Below, piece by piece: positions 1-12,900 of a stretch of DNA of 64,000 nt. Origin of the DNA: Rhodomyrtus psidioides (taxonomy: Eukaryota; Streptophyta; Magnoliopsida; Myrtales; Myrtaceae); assembly GCA_021437785.1 (NCBI GenBank), contig JAILYB010000088.1, positions 1,240,001 through 1,304,000 on the forward strand, written 5' to 3'. The notes beneath the pieces were generated by a model. The model was not told the origin of the DNA. It made no database searches and saw nothing but the letters and a program-made list of their open reading frames with translations. Position 1 is the stretch's first letter; every line of letters starts with the position of its first letter. Position numbers and translations under genes: made by a program.

Positions 1-1560
1 TTTTACAACGTCTCAGACGATGGCAACACAATATAACAATATAAACAGTTCGTGTGCAGTTCTACTATCACAGTTTATATAATATGATCAGAGTAGAGAT
101 AGAAAGAACTGCACAGAGGGTTTATAGTGGTTCGGCTTTGGTTAAGCCTACGTCCACTTCTTCGGCTATCAGCCAATCGATTGGATTCCACTAGTAAACT
201 GCTCTAGAGGTTACAGCTTAGTGATCTCCTTGACACGCAGGATACCCCACTTAGCGCTCAACAGTCTTGTGTACACCTCCTTACAGTTACAATGGATGAA
301 TCAAGAAGTGTGTATGAAATGAAGTACTCTCGATCTAAGAATTATAAAGACTTTTCCCTCTTAACGCCGACCTTTTTATCCCTTCGACCTTGAGATGTCT
401 TTTATACTCATCCGCCTCTAATCTACCCATTGCAAGGCTTCTAGAAGAGGTCTCTCTAAAACTTCCCGTTTGGATAAGACAAACCAAAAGAAGATCTCGT
501 AGCCATTGGGGATCGCCAAAGGAAAGTCTTCCTCGTTCGGATCAAATCGCCCATACAATTATGATCCTGGGTTTCCATAGATAATTTCACTCAATTGGAA
601 AGTCGTATGTTTGTCTCCTTGATTTCGTATCCTTGATTGATGTCTATCCTCGAGAATCCTCAAGAATGATCAACTCGATTGTATCCGTTGTACTATTTCA
701 AATAAGCGCATTTGAAAGCTCTCTTCAAGTTCTGATTACTGCACGTGAATACTCCACTCAAAGGTTGAGCATCAATCCAATGTCTGAGCTATCCCCGCTT
801 AACGTTCAACGTCTGAGTTATCCCCACTCAACGTCTGAGCTCCAACCAGCATCTGAGTCCCTCAGAAATTCCATCTGAGCAAAACCTTTTGATAGATTCA
901 ATCCTGTGCATCCCCGCACAAAAGGATAATCTGCAAAACAAGTATTGCACGTCATTATCTCGAAAACTTAATAGTACTTGGATTGTTTTGTCAACTTCAA
1001 AATCACCTAGGGGTTTTTCTCAACACCGACAATTAATCAATTTTATCATCTTTGATTTAGCCCAGATGCTCATACAAACATGCTCAAAGACTCGGCCCAA
1101 GGTCGTTTTCTTGCTAAACTATGTAGTTTGATCTCACACAGGTCATATGAATGCACAATCTCATAACTAGGTTTGTGCCGACAGACGATGAAACACTCAG
1201 AAACTCAATCATGTCATATTACAGTCAATCAACTGCACTCAGTCAAGCAATCAAAACATGATCGATTAAGCAATTCAATTAATCAAATGGCATTGATTAA
1301 TCCCAATTTTGTTAAATTATCGATCGGTTGCTCGGCTCTGAACTATCGCTCCATCGCAATCAAACAACATCAATCAATTGCCCAATCAATTAGTCAAGTC
1401 ATCTAGCAATCAATTAGCCACAGACGACCTAAACTAATCCGGCTAACTTAGTCAATCGTGGCCATTTATCCTAAACCCGATTTCTATCTAAACCGACCAC
1501 GATTATTCTACTTAAACACCTAAATGACTAGATAACTAATCCTAGCCACAATTAGTGTCC
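1..1560. other. Unassigned non-coding, repeat-like sequence
   Basis: I find no convincing gene. The stretch around 120-260 has the look of plant LTR or other dispersed-repeat sequence, but I find no matching partner copy, target duplication or priming site in the window, so it is not assigned. Open frames here are short and have no recognisable motif. Around 770-880 there is a degenerate repeat of a CGTCTGAG-containing unit. From 1180 to 1450 the sequence is rich in CAATCAATTA-like words. Confidence 0.4.
770..880. repeat. Degenerate short tandem repeat (GTCTGAG-containing)
   Basis: Several imperfect copies of a roughly 20-25 bp unit with the core TCTGAG(C/T)TATCCCC and AACGTCTGAG follow one another. 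It lies in a stretch without a gene and no function is evident. Confidence 0.4.
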
Positions 1561-2620
1561 TAACCAAGGATTATGGGTTAACTCACAATTTGAATTAGCT
1601 CGGGCAACCACAACACGAGCGGCGACGATCCTCGAATTTGACGACTACAAATGGGCGTGGGCTCAAGGTCGGCAAGGCAAGGCATGACACGGGCCATAGC
1701 TGGGTTACAGCTGGATCTCGATTGGGTCACGGCCGGTTCACGCTCGGGTAATGGTCGGTTCATGGCCGGGTCTTAGCCCACTCACGGCCGGGTCAAGGCC
1801 GGGTATTGGCCTGCTCATGGCCGTGTCTAGTCACTGGCTCGGCCTTAGCGCGACGATGGCAACTCAAGGACCTCTCGGGTCCTTCAGGGTCTCGGATTCG
1901 CAGCCAAGCGATGACAACAACGAAGGATGGTGGAGGCGGCGACGTCCACGGGGGGGGCTTCGAGTTGAAAGGCATCGAGGCTGCTTAGGCGGCTGGTCAC
2001 GGCCCGAGCTCGAGTTCCGACGATGCGTGATTGACGAGGGAAGAGCGGTGGTGGTTGAATAGGGGCCGATCAGTGAGATGGGGTGGCGGCGTGGTCCTGG
2101 TGGTGGCGCGACAACACGGAGGAGAGGAGGAGACGTGGTCGTGGTTGGGGGCGTCGAGGTCGCGGGATGCCGGCGACGGCTTGCGGGACTTGCGAAACAA
2201 GGTAGCAGGACGGCGAGAGCTGGGTGTCCAGCGGAGATGGTGCTCAGTCGAACCAGGTCAAGAAGGAGAAGAAAAGAGGGAGGAGACAATGAACAGTGAC
2301 TGAAGGGGGTGTCTTCGAACAATCGAAGGAGGAGAGAGTGAATAGGAAGAGAGGGGAGGGAGGAGAGAGAAGATGATGTGAGAGGGGGGTTGGGGATTTG
2401 ACGAGAAAAAGTAGGATTTGATTTGAGAGTGGGGCCCACTACTAGGGTTTTGAATAATTTTGGACTCTTGTGAATTATTGAAGGGCAAACCAATAAATTC
2501 ATAATTCGGGATTGAACGAATTTTTGGGTCGATTGATAGAGGGGTAATTTAGACTTTTCACAAGCCAAGCTCGATCAGGGTTAAGCTTGGGTACAAGGAT
2601 TCGAATCTTAATTCGCGGCG
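1561..2620. other. GC-rich, strand-asymmetric segment without a supported gene
   Basis: A GC-rich block in AT-rich surroundings. The plus strand is purine-rich (GGAGGAG, GAGAGAGG), so the minus strand is a CT-rich tract of the kind found in plant 5' untranslated regions and long LTRs. Overlapping open frames exist on both strands, the longest 234 codons on the minus strand at 1864-2568. Their products are low-complexity Ser/Pro/Thr/Arg-rich and show no domain, so I read them as composition artefacts. Around 1740-1830 GGCCGGGT-like words recur imperfectly. It could be the leader or LTR of an unrecognised element in minus orientation. Confidence 0.35.
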
Positions 2621-3042
2621 ACTAAGAATTACGGAGCCTAATCTAATTGACTGACAATTTCGGGATCATCCATAATTCGTCCCTTAATACCTTGCGATCC
2701 AACATTTTGCATTGACTGAAATTCGATTTCATCCCCTTTCATTGAATTCAGTCATATTACAAAAGGCGAATTTCTATGGCGTCACAACATCCCTATTGGC
2801 AATATATTATTAATTGACAAGAAGCTATTTTTAGTGTACATCGAAATGCCATGGGCTGGTAATGCTTGCATTGTAACTGAAGGGCAATATCACGTAGGAA
2901 TAAGATCTTGTCCTCCGTATCTTTCCTATGGAAAATCGAGGATACAGAACGGTCGTAGAACAAAAATGGATACTTGTGTTAATTGCGGATACGAAAAGGA
3001 CATTATTGTCCTATTTTTCTTTCCTAGTATATTTGTCGGAAT

Positions 3043-3560
3043 TTATTGAGTATTGACCTGAAGAATATTCTGAGGGCTTGTCATACATGTCATTTTTTTG
3101 TTGTGCACAACTCCAAATTTGATGATGGGTGTCGTGTCATCATAATCTCTCGGTAAGCTCGCCGCTTTAATAGTAATAATCGCACTTTCGACCATGTCTG
3201 CATCGGTGCTAGCTTCACTTTTCAATGCTACAAGATGTCGTATCGTAGAGAATATGATCCATCTCTTGAAGCCAATCCATAAGTCCTTAGCAGAAAACTT
3301 AACCATAAGGAGGAGCAATTTTTTTACCTGAAGTCAAGTTCATCAAAACACTTGCGGTTCATGTAATTTCGATTTTCATGATGATCTCCGCCACGCCAAC
3401 CATCATGTCTATAGTAATTTTCGCGACCTCCGTAGAAATCACAAACATCGCTGCCGTGCACATCACTTGCGTCCCCTGATCAACTTCCAATGTCACCAAT
3501 ACCAGACATGACTATGCTCTCCAGCTATCTTGCCAACTCTTGCATTTTTCCAAAGCCTTC
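3043..3560 (-). other. Possible decayed gene fragment, unrecognised
   Basis: On the minus strand, a stretch at about 3345-3500 reads as a Gly/His/Tyr/Arg-rich peptide (with motifs such as YGGRENYYRHDGWRGG). It ends at a sequence resembling a splice donor (CAG/GTAAAA) near 3330. A separate 91-codon open frame lies at 3043-3318. Neither part matches a family I recognise. Together they could be exons of an old gene copy or chance frames. Nothing is seen between 2620 and 3042. Confidence 0.15.
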
Positions 3561-3809
3561 ATGTTAAAGGAATTTGCATTTCTCTAGATGATTTCCTAAA
3601 ATGCCGAACCAAACACACTTAGACCAGTAGATAGAATCAACCATGTGATTTTGCTGTCTGGTTTACATTCTTGTTTTATCTATTTTTCTTGTTCAATTGC
3701 TTGCTCCAGCAACAAAATTCCAGACAAAATGCATTCTCATTAATTCTCAAAATTTCTTTTACATAAACAAATGTAAATAAGAAGACATGAATGCAATCAC
3801 AAAATTCGA

Positions 3810-4046
3810 TTACGCCTTCTGCTCCGGACCAGAGGAATTGGCTTGCGCCTCGTCCCGCGCTCGCATCAGTTGCTCATTTGCTTCCAGTAGTCTGCTCGAG
3901 TAGGACGTACAAGCACTTCCTGAATCGTGGATAGATGTTCTGGATCCCAGTAGGTAGTAATAAAGCTGGATATTTTCATGTCCTAATCTTGTGCATTTTT
4001 TGGGAGGAACTGCAATATGTATGTAAATACTAAATGGACAAAACAA
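3810..4046 (-). other. Short open frame with coiled-coil-like tail, unrecognised
   Basis: A 78-codon minus-strand frame. Its last 30 or so residues are Glu/Ala/Arg-rich and heptad-like (SSRLLEANEQLMRARDEAQ), which reads more like real protein than the rest of the region. There is no family assignment. It may be a terminal exon of a decayed gene (a coiled-coil or MADS K-box-like tail would be compatible) or chance. Confidence 0.15.
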
Positions 4047-6335
4047 ATCATGTGGTCCTCACTGACGATCGTGCTCCTCGCCATGGTTTTTAGGTGTCTC
4101 TAGCAAAATCCTAACTAGGATAGGGTAGGTGTTGTGATTAATGTATTGGTTTTTGATTTATGTCGTGATTTGTGCATAACATATAATTGGCCTACCTTTT
4201 GTTATTGCATCAAACATTGCACATATTGGGACCTTTGACCTTTGAGCCAAGAGGGCATTCTTTCATGCATTGCATATAATGTTTAAATTATAGTATGTGG
4301 AGTAAATTTCTATGCAGGATTAATCAAGATTGTCAGATCATGTTTGCATCATAATGTTGAAGTTTAGTGATTATTTCATATCCTTGATAAATGTTGATGA
4401 TTTTTTTAATGACATCGCATATTCTCGACAAACTTCATGAATATCAACATGCTTTAAGGCATTTCTTTGAGAAGCAAGAACATTGCATAATAGTTAAATT
4501 TAGATAATCTTTCTCGCATATAGGACTTAAGTTGCATTTAGATATAGGGTTAATTCACGCTCAAAATGTTCATGATATGCACAACGCATGCTGCATATGA
4601 ATTTTAGGGATCAAATTGAACTTATATTCAATATCAATTGCACTTAGTTAATCATTGCATTCCAGGCATAATTGATGGTTTTTTTTTGGGGGTAAAGAAA
4701 TTTATGGTTATTTAATATACTTAAATATGCATATAGTTTGAAAATTAATTATGGAAGCATATGTTTAATGCACGTCATTTAGTGTTTTGGGATTCATGTT
4801 ATACATCATATCATGGAAAATGCATGATAAATTTTATTTTTATATTTTTTCTTCTTTTCCCTTTTTTCATTCTTGAAATCCGCCAAGGGTACCGGCGACC
4901 GGCGAGGGTTCATAGCGAGGGCTGTAAATTTAATGCAAGACGATTTAATTGAGAATTTCATGTCATTGCATTGCATTGCATGCTCATCCTTGGTTACTTC
5001 ATGTTTTAGGACCTGCTTTTGTGTTAGAACCGCTAAACCATTGGTCTTACAGATCAATCTAAATCAGTAACCACCTTGTTTCCCAATGTACAACCCAAAT
5101 AATTAATGGTTCGGTGATAATGATGGATATATCTACGCTACGAAAGTGCAGAAAAATACTAATTGATGTGGACGGCGATTAGGGCATGCCTGTCTAACGA
5201 AAACTTCCAGGGTAGAGAACTTGTTCATGGCGACGGCCATCTGGACCATACAGTAACTTCTCTTCATAAACAAAAATACTGCGACGGTCCAATAAAACCT
5301 ACAAACTAGGCTCATCTAGACCGCTGGTCATGGTTGCCTCGCGTGTCGAGACATCTTTCATATTAAACCTAGGAAATTTCATCTTTGTCCAACCTCATTG
5401 ACCTTGACTTTCAACATGGCAACTACACACAGGGCAATCATCAACCCATGAACTCTCATGACTAATTCCTAATTACCTACGCAAACTTGCTGGAATTCAA
5501 TCATCACGTGCTCGAAAGACAAGTCCTATTGCATAATGAGTGATTTTTTGCGAGTTTGCAGGGAACTGATATGCGTTGAAGTCAAACCCTAACTTATCTA
5601 GTGAAAATTAAAAATTGCACTGGTCGATCTACACGCATACGGAAACCCCTTTACGAGCAAAATGCAACCGTCTGACCTCGCCATTAATTTACATTTGGCA
5701 AGTGTGTGTATTAAATATATCTCTATATCAAATTGAACCGGGAATTAGTTTACAGGTTATAAAAAAAAGAAATACATTATAAAAAAGGGAATGCGAGTTC
5801 TCTCTACCGGTTGACTCATTTGGTGCATGTGACAGCACCAGCTCATTGCTTCATGCGAGGGAGGACACTATATACATTATCGCGGGAGAAGAACATCAGC
5901 AGTATTAAACGTTGCGTACTATGCTCAATTTAGTGCCAAAAGATTTCCTTGAATCATTTAATTGCTAATTTTTTTTAAGTTTCACTTAAGTTACAACTCC
6001 GATCTGCTAATAACAGAATTGGAAGAACACATTAGAGAATTTATTATCAAAGCTCACCCAAACTTGAGCTAAGTCTCTGCATAAAGGCTGGCACTCTGCG
6101 CATCTACTAGACTTTGGAGTGAGTGGGAATATAATGATAATCTTCTTACAAGATCAGGGTACAAAGAGATTGAGAACAGTCTCTTTTTTTCTTTTTTGTC
6201 TATTCTCTATTTTCTTCTCAGCGCTACTCTGCTGCTACAATTTAATAGCTGAAATATGAGGTGTAACTTTCAACCTAAAAGCAAAAGGAAGAGAAAGGAT
6301 TTTTTTTAAGGCCCATACCAAACAATTTGGCCTAG
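4047..6335. other. AT-rich intergenic sequence, no gene seen
   Basis: No open frame with recognisable content, no repeat partner in the window and no RNA gene that I can identify. A TATA-like word (CTATATACAT) occurs near 5868, but no coding region follows before element B begins at 6341. This is probably original host sequence, because B carries a clean target duplication at its right edge. Confidence 0.5.
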
Positions 6336-6340
6336 CCAAA

Positions 6341-6553
6341 TGATGTAGAACAATTGGCATGCAATTATCTCGCCAAATTGGATTGCCCAAAGCCGGCGCG
6401 ACTTCGCCAATAATTTCAGATCATGCGTCAAACGATCTCGGATCGCGTTCAAAATTGGTCGATGGATTTCGGAATTTCGAGATCGTTTAGACCACTTTTC
6501 AAGCAGTTTTATGTTTTAGGCAATTTAGAATATTCCGAAATTTTGTTATGTTT
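6341..6553 (+). repeat. Element B 5' LTR, left half (interrupted by element A)
   Basis: Aligns without gaps to 22434-22646 of the 3' LTR. I count 16 mismatches in the first 209 bases. The last five bases (TGTTT) are the left copy of element A's target duplication. Its right copy, and the uninterrupted 3' LTR, read TCTTT, so one base has changed since. Confidence 0.93.
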
Positions 6554-9500
6554 TGTGACATTCCGAATTTCGAACCCTCTCGAGGCTATGGAATGGAAAG
6601 ATATCGATCGATGTATTTCAATGGTATCTCGCTCGGAGCAGGCCACTCTCGAGTTAACTGGCTGAAAGGGAAAGACTAACGCCGAGTCGGGTACGTGGAT
6701 CTGGGAAATTCGAATAAGAAAATGGCGCTTCGACCAAAAGGGTTGTTGATGGGATATTTTGGGCCAGCAGAGATCGATCTAGGAACGATCATGGAATGAC
6801 TTGCTAGCGTTATACGTTGGGACGCGGGTGATTCCGCCTAACCAATGTGTAATTTGCAAGAATTTCCTAAATCGGATTTCGATGATCAGGACCGTAGGAA
6901 CTAGCATAAACCCTCGTAATTACATGACAACCAAAGTCGCCACGACTTGAGAAATTCTAAGGTCGATACGCGTAGCGCCTGTAAGAGTCGCCCGTCAGTT
7001 TGAGATAAACTGGAATTACAGTCGAGGAGAACTCGACATGAATTTGGCCTCAGAATTGGGTATCGGACATTGAGGAATTCCAACATTGGAAGAGAATTGG
7101 ACGTCGCCTTATCGAGGGTAATTAAGATTGAGAAAGTGAAGCTTCGGACCCTAAGTGGAAAATTACCTTTTTACCCCTAGTTGGATACCCTTTTCTTCAA
7201 GACAAATCAAGGGCAAAATAGTCATTTAGTTTTTCCCCACATGGCTAAAAATTTGAAGGGCAAATTGGTCATTTGAGCCTCAAGATATTATGAGGAAAAG
7301 GACAAGACCATTAATTACATTGGTCAAATCTCACTTGCCTAACCTAAGCCTACCATATGACAACCATCACCTCAAGTCTTATCTCTCATTTGGCTTGTTG
7401 AGGAAGATCTCTCTCTCTTCTCCCTCTCATTTGGCCGAAGACCCCTCTCCCTCTTGCATTTTCTATCAAACCCTCTCTCTCTCGGATTTCTCTCTCGCCT
7501 AGTTCCGACCGCCCACACCATTTTGACCATAACTTCTTCATCCGTTATCCTATGGAGGTGAGCCACCCATCATTAGAAAGCTCTTCCTCTTTCCGTTCCA
7601 ACAAGGTATTATGAGCTAAAATCCACCCAGCTGTCTGTCCCGTAGAGCCGTTTGAGTGGGTAAAGGTCCCTGCCTGACCCTGTTCCGACCCGAGGAGCTC
7701 TATGATGGAATTTTGAGCTCATTTCTCCCCAATATTTGGTAAGACCACCTCTCAAGCCTAGTTAAGACATATACCTTGGTGTTCATGAAGTTTGGTTAGA
7801 TTATTGAAGGATTATGATGGTTAAATCTTGGTGATTTTCGAAGGACAGAATCTGTCCCCACCGAGCAGGTTTGGAACCCTGACTCTCTGAGGTTCGTCGA
7901 GGCTTTGTCTTGCTTGGAAATCGTCGGTGAGCCATCCTAGAACTTGGACCTAAGTGTTGTTTAGCTTGTTGTTGAGTTTGGTGTAGTTTAGAACTGGTTT
8001 CATAGCTAAACCGTGGCTTGTGCCTTTCATGGACAGAATCTACCGCCGGAGCTCCAGTTTGAACCGTGAGCTTTATACGACTCCCTTAGCCAATTTCCGT
8101 GGTACAAATCATTGGTAAACCTCTTAGGACCTTGCTTGATATGCTAGGGTAGCTTGTGGTTGAATTTAGATGTGGATTAAGGGAGTTTATTGGCTGAGAT
8201 TTTGTGAAATCTCTAGGGACCGATTCTGGACAGATTTGGAACAAGGGCTTGTGTCACCTATTTTGTGGTCATCTCTAGCTTAAATTACCTGTAATTTATC
8301 CCTAACCCTCTACTAGGAAGTTGGGTTACTAAGGGACGGAGTTTGAGCATGTTTCATGGAGTTTATGGACTGATTTGGCTTGAAATGCTTTAAACCGAAA
8401 TTGTACGGTTTGAGGAAGTTGATTTGCTGACTTGATTTTGGTGGAATATCATGCTAACATGCCTAGGATTTATTGAATTAAAGCTGTGATTTTCCGGTGA
8501 TGAAGTACCGTGCGTGAGACTAGGCATGTGTCGATTAAATTGGTTCAATTAAGGGCTCTAGCGCTTGAATGTGCAATCGATTATTAAATGGTTTAAGGCG
8601 GGGCAAGTGCGTGCTTTAATGGCCGAGTGATGCTTATGCTTGATTGAGAATTTTGTGACGTAGATTATGTTTTGTCCAATTGACGAACGTTTGAAATGAA
8701 TGCCTTGTTTTGGCAACGAATTTCATGAATATGTTTTCGATGGAAAATTGAGGCATGAATTTGTTTTCGAACGAAAACTGAAGCATTTTTATAACTGAAT
8801 TTTTATGAGTAAATGGCGTGTGTGATCGCCGAGGAAATCTTAAGTGCACAGGCGTGTGGGATCGCCAAGGACTTATGAATTTGGCCACCGTATTGGGAGG
8901 GAGTTACTCCCATTTGACCTAACGAGGTCGTGCGGCTAGAGAGTCCCATACTGACACAATTCATCTCGATTCAAAATGGGCGTCGAGAGTCGTATGGTGA
9001 CCGAATCATCTCTAAGTCCGGACGCGAGAGTCTCATATGGACCGATGGGTCATATGGAGACCGAATCATCTCGCAGCCCCAAAGTGGGCAGCCCAGGATG
9101 GACGGAAATGAAAAGATTTATTTTCTGGAAAAGTCAAGAATGATTTTGGAAAATTTAAAATGGCCTAGGAAGGGCGTGAAAGTAAAGGTTATGTTTTCTG
9201 GGAATTCACGAAATGAAATTGGGAATTTCGTGAAATGGATTTTGAGAAAATTTGAAATTCATCCTTATACATGAAAGGGCGTTGAGTACTTGCTTTTGAT
9301 TGAAAACTTTGCCATTGTACGAAGTTTAGCCTTATTACGATTTTCTTGACTGAGTCGAGTCGATTTGAAACTAATGAAATGCCATGTTTTGATGGAATCA
9401 TGCTTTTGCCATGCCAAAGTTTTTAATACCAAAATACCTACGTTTTTCAAAAGTGTCTAGAGGTACTAGCAGCCTAGTTTAGGGTTAGGTTCAACTTACT

Positions 9501-9876
9501 GAGATTATATATCTCACCCCGTCGTGCGACCAACATTTTCAGGTCTCAGACCAGGAAAAACGAGCTCGCCATGGATTGGCATTAGATGAAGTCGTTGGAA
9601 GAAATGGTTACGAATCCTTATTTGACCTCAGGGTTGTATTATGATGTAATTGGAGATTTAGAATTGTAATCTCTGATGTATGATTGACCTTTACATATGG
9701 TGTACCTTTTTATGTCCTAAGTCATCTTGGTTTTATTTTGTTTGGAGTTGTTTTCATGCTTCCGAATGCGTTTATCAAATAGGAGTATTGAGATGTTGGT
9801 CGTGGATCCTAGGAGACTATAGAGTTATAACGGTCTGGTAGGATGTTCGCGTGCTCGCCGGGTTGGGGGCGTGACA
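6554..9876 (+). repeat. Element A 5' LTR (3.3 kb)
   Basis: Starts TGTGACATTC and ends GCGTGACA. It contains a CT-rich tract at about 7375-7500, donor-like sites at 7558 (GAG/GTGAGC) and 7739 (GTAAGA), a short repeat of a (C)GTGTGGGATCGCC unit around 8815-8870, and the conserved TCTCACCCCGTCGTG...TTTTCAG block ending at 9542. The same layout is seen in the LTRs of C and E. Unlike those, no long open frame follows the TTTTCAG. No protein-coding gene is supported inside this LTR. Confidence 0.93.
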
Positions 9877-9888
9877 TCCCCATTTAAG

Positions 9889-9900
9889 TGGTATCAGAGC
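9889..9900 (+). promoter_or_regulatory. Primer-binding site of element A (initiator tRNA-Met type)
   Basis: TGGTATCAGAGC, complementary to the 3' end of plant initiator tRNA-Met, starts 12 bp after the end of the 5' LTR. The same word marks the start of minus-strand DNA synthesis in elements B and C and, on the reverse strand, E. Confidence 0.9.
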
Positions 9901-12900
9901 AAGGTCAGCTCGATCCAATTTGATTGAGGTTTGGAGTGATAAGGAGTGATGACTCGGGGACAGTTAGATAGTGAGACCTATAGGATTAAGCGTTGATTAC
10001 TGAATCTTAAGGATTATAGACTGGAACTTGTGTGCACTCTAATGGTTCTAGCATTGATTTTAATTGATGATATTGGCTGGTGATATTATTGAGGTTCACA
10101 AGGAAGCAAGCGGAAATTGAGGAGCCATAAGCATGGATTTGAGGTTGTGGATGTGCTTGAGGCTAATAGAAAATTGCTTATGAGTAAAGAGTCAATTGGA
10201 TTATATGATCGTGATTGTGGCCTTGAGGTATATGGTTGAACATAGGCAATTGATCTGTGAGATGGTCATTTGTGGAATTAGAAACCTTTTATGGATAAGA
10301 ACTGATCTGAAAATGAGTGTGATGTGGCGAGTATTGCGGACGATCATTCAGTGCATGTGTTTATGACATCGAAATGAAAATTGAGGAAGGTGAATGCATG
10401 AGCTTATTATTATTAGACTTAATAAACCGTCGCTTGGTATGGGACAAGCTGATGGGATACCTATAAACCGTAGTGAAGCATGTTATGGGACGTGTGGAAC
10501 GGGACTCTCTTCGTAGATGTATGACTTGGGACAACCTGCAATGACCAGGTCTGATGAGGGTGGGGAGTATACGCCGGGACAGAGAGGTTCGGACAAGGAA
10601 CGGCTCCTGGAAGGCTTCTAAGATAGCAAGGAGGCAGGAATGACCCAAGTCATAAATTGAAAGTAAGAGCCTAGGTATCGGGTTGAGTATAATTTTGGTT
10701 AAGAGATGTATTGCACTGAAGTGACCCTCAAGGTAAATTTTCAAAATTGCATGGCATTTGTAATGGCGTATGTTATTGGCATGGTTAGGAGGTTCGTACA
10801 TGGTAGTGAGTGTTGTTTGAAAAAGAAAATTGACGTTTGTGTTCGGCCTGTTTGGCGAGTTTTGGCATTGAATGCCGTTTGACTGGTATCTTGTGAAATT
10901 GAGATGGCTTGTTTAGTCATTGCTAAGTCGCAGATACGTCTGGACTTAAGGTGTGAGCACTTGACCTAAGGAATTGTGTCTTGAGAGTTTGCTCGATATT
11001 GGTCTAGTTGATGCTTGCCTAGTAATTGGCGAATAGATGAGAAATTTCTTAGCTGAGATTGGCTTGACAAGTGATTGTTAAGGATTACTTGGAATCCCTA
11101 GATGATTGGCTGTTTGCCTAAGATTGCCATGATGATAAGCAGCTTGAGATTGCTAGACCTAGATGAATGACTTAGGTCTTTAATTCCTAGAGGGAATTGT
11201 AGTGACTCGAAAATCACGAGAACCTAGTAAGGTTGGGCCAACGGAATAAGGGCATTTAAGGAGCTTTTGGCTCGAGTTTGTGAATTGTATGAGACCCAAG
11301 GGCTAATGGGGCATGAGAATTTTGAATGGAAACGAGAATCAAAAAGGTGTAAGCAGACTCAAGAAGGAACTGCTGTTGTTGCTTAAGTCACTGAGGTACT
11401 GATGCTAATGCTGATGAATTAAGTGATGGAAGTCACGAGAAAAGTGACTCTAAGACTACTTATTTGTAAATTGAAAATGTGAAAAATAACCACAAGAGTT
11501 TTGAATAACTTGTGAAATGGATCATGAGGTCGAAATCGACTAAGGTTCGATGGGGAAAATGATCCCGAAATTGTTTTTCTCTAGATTGAGAATTTGGAAG
11601 GAAAGCTTAGAGGTTTTGGGTACACTGAAGAATGAAAGTGATCCTGGCAATTATTAACCCTAAGAGGCCGTCGATGATTGGTGAAAGTTCACCAAAGGAA
11701 GGGTTTTCTTTGAAGGTATGATATCTGTTTGGATTACTTTCGTTAAGTTGTGCAATGGAGGGTATCTTTCTAAGGTTACTCGAGAGCAAAGGTTGCTTGA
11801 AATCTAGTGGCTTTGCAAGGATCTGAGGACGATCGACTAGTGCGAGATAGAGTTCTCAAGATCACCTAAGTGTGCTAAAGGTGGTCAATGACCTCTTTGA
11901 ATACGACAAGCAAGTACCTGAGTGGATTGGAAATTTGGAAGCCTTATGGTCAATTGCTATTCCTGAATCCGAGGAACTGCAATGGATCTAAATGAAAGAA
12001 GTGAATGATCGAAAGAGATTCAAGTGAGAAGGTTTCTGTTTATGGATCATGGGTTGTGCTTGTGAGGAATGGCTATTACCTTGCTGGTAATGAGAAATTG
12101 ATGCTTCGTTTCACCCGCCGTGGGATTGATTGAGATTGAACTAAACCATCAAAATGGAGTTATAAATTATGGTCCCCTAAGGGATACGGTGTTGTTCTTA
12201 AGAACGATTGAACCATGAGATGGTTGTTGATGGAAAAGAAAGTGAATGGATTTGATAACTTCAGCCATTCGTGAATCTAATGGATGGATGAGCAAGCGAA
12301 AAGGGCGCTCCGATTATGACTGTAAGGTGGCTTGATTTAAATTGATTCGAATATCCAAGGTGTGGATTTTGAAGACCGAGGAGGAACCTCGACCCTTGGA
12401 TTCTTATCACTTGAGGTGACTGAGTTATTGAAAGAAGCATGTCAGGTATAGTGGCATTTGAATCCTGGAGTAAATGAACTGTTGTTGGCGAGACTCCAAA
12501 ATTGACGTTCTATGGAACAAGAAGGACAAATGGATTTGAAGTAAGAAAATGCCATAGAAGAGTATAGTTTCCTTTATTGGATGAGAGACCCTAGCATGGA
12601 AAGGAGGAAGAAATCCTACTTGACGCGGTGTTAAGAATAAGCGCCTGGACTAAGGAAGGAAGTCACATTGGCTGGTTATGGAATCCAGCGGTTAAAACGC
12701 TAATGCTTCCTGGGGAAAGAGTGACGAAAATGAACAAAATGGTGCATGATTTAATTGGGGATCCATGGAAGCAAAGAGAGAATCAAATCATAGACTTCCA
12801 AATGGATGGTGTGAAAAGTAGTTAAAAAGATTCGACACTTGGTAGTAGAAAGACTGATAACGATCGAATTGAGTATTGAAGGAGTAATTGGATCGATTGT

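Noticed and set aside
1751..2568. Several overlapping open frames up to 234 codons in a GC-rich block
   Set aside because: Frames are open on both strands at once, products are low complexity (Ser/Pro/Thr/Arg) and no domain is visible; composition explains them.
9481..9500. TTTAGGGTTAGG as a telomeric repeat
   Set aside because: Only one full unit is present, inside LTRs; no telomere tract. Kept only as part of the conserved LTR block.
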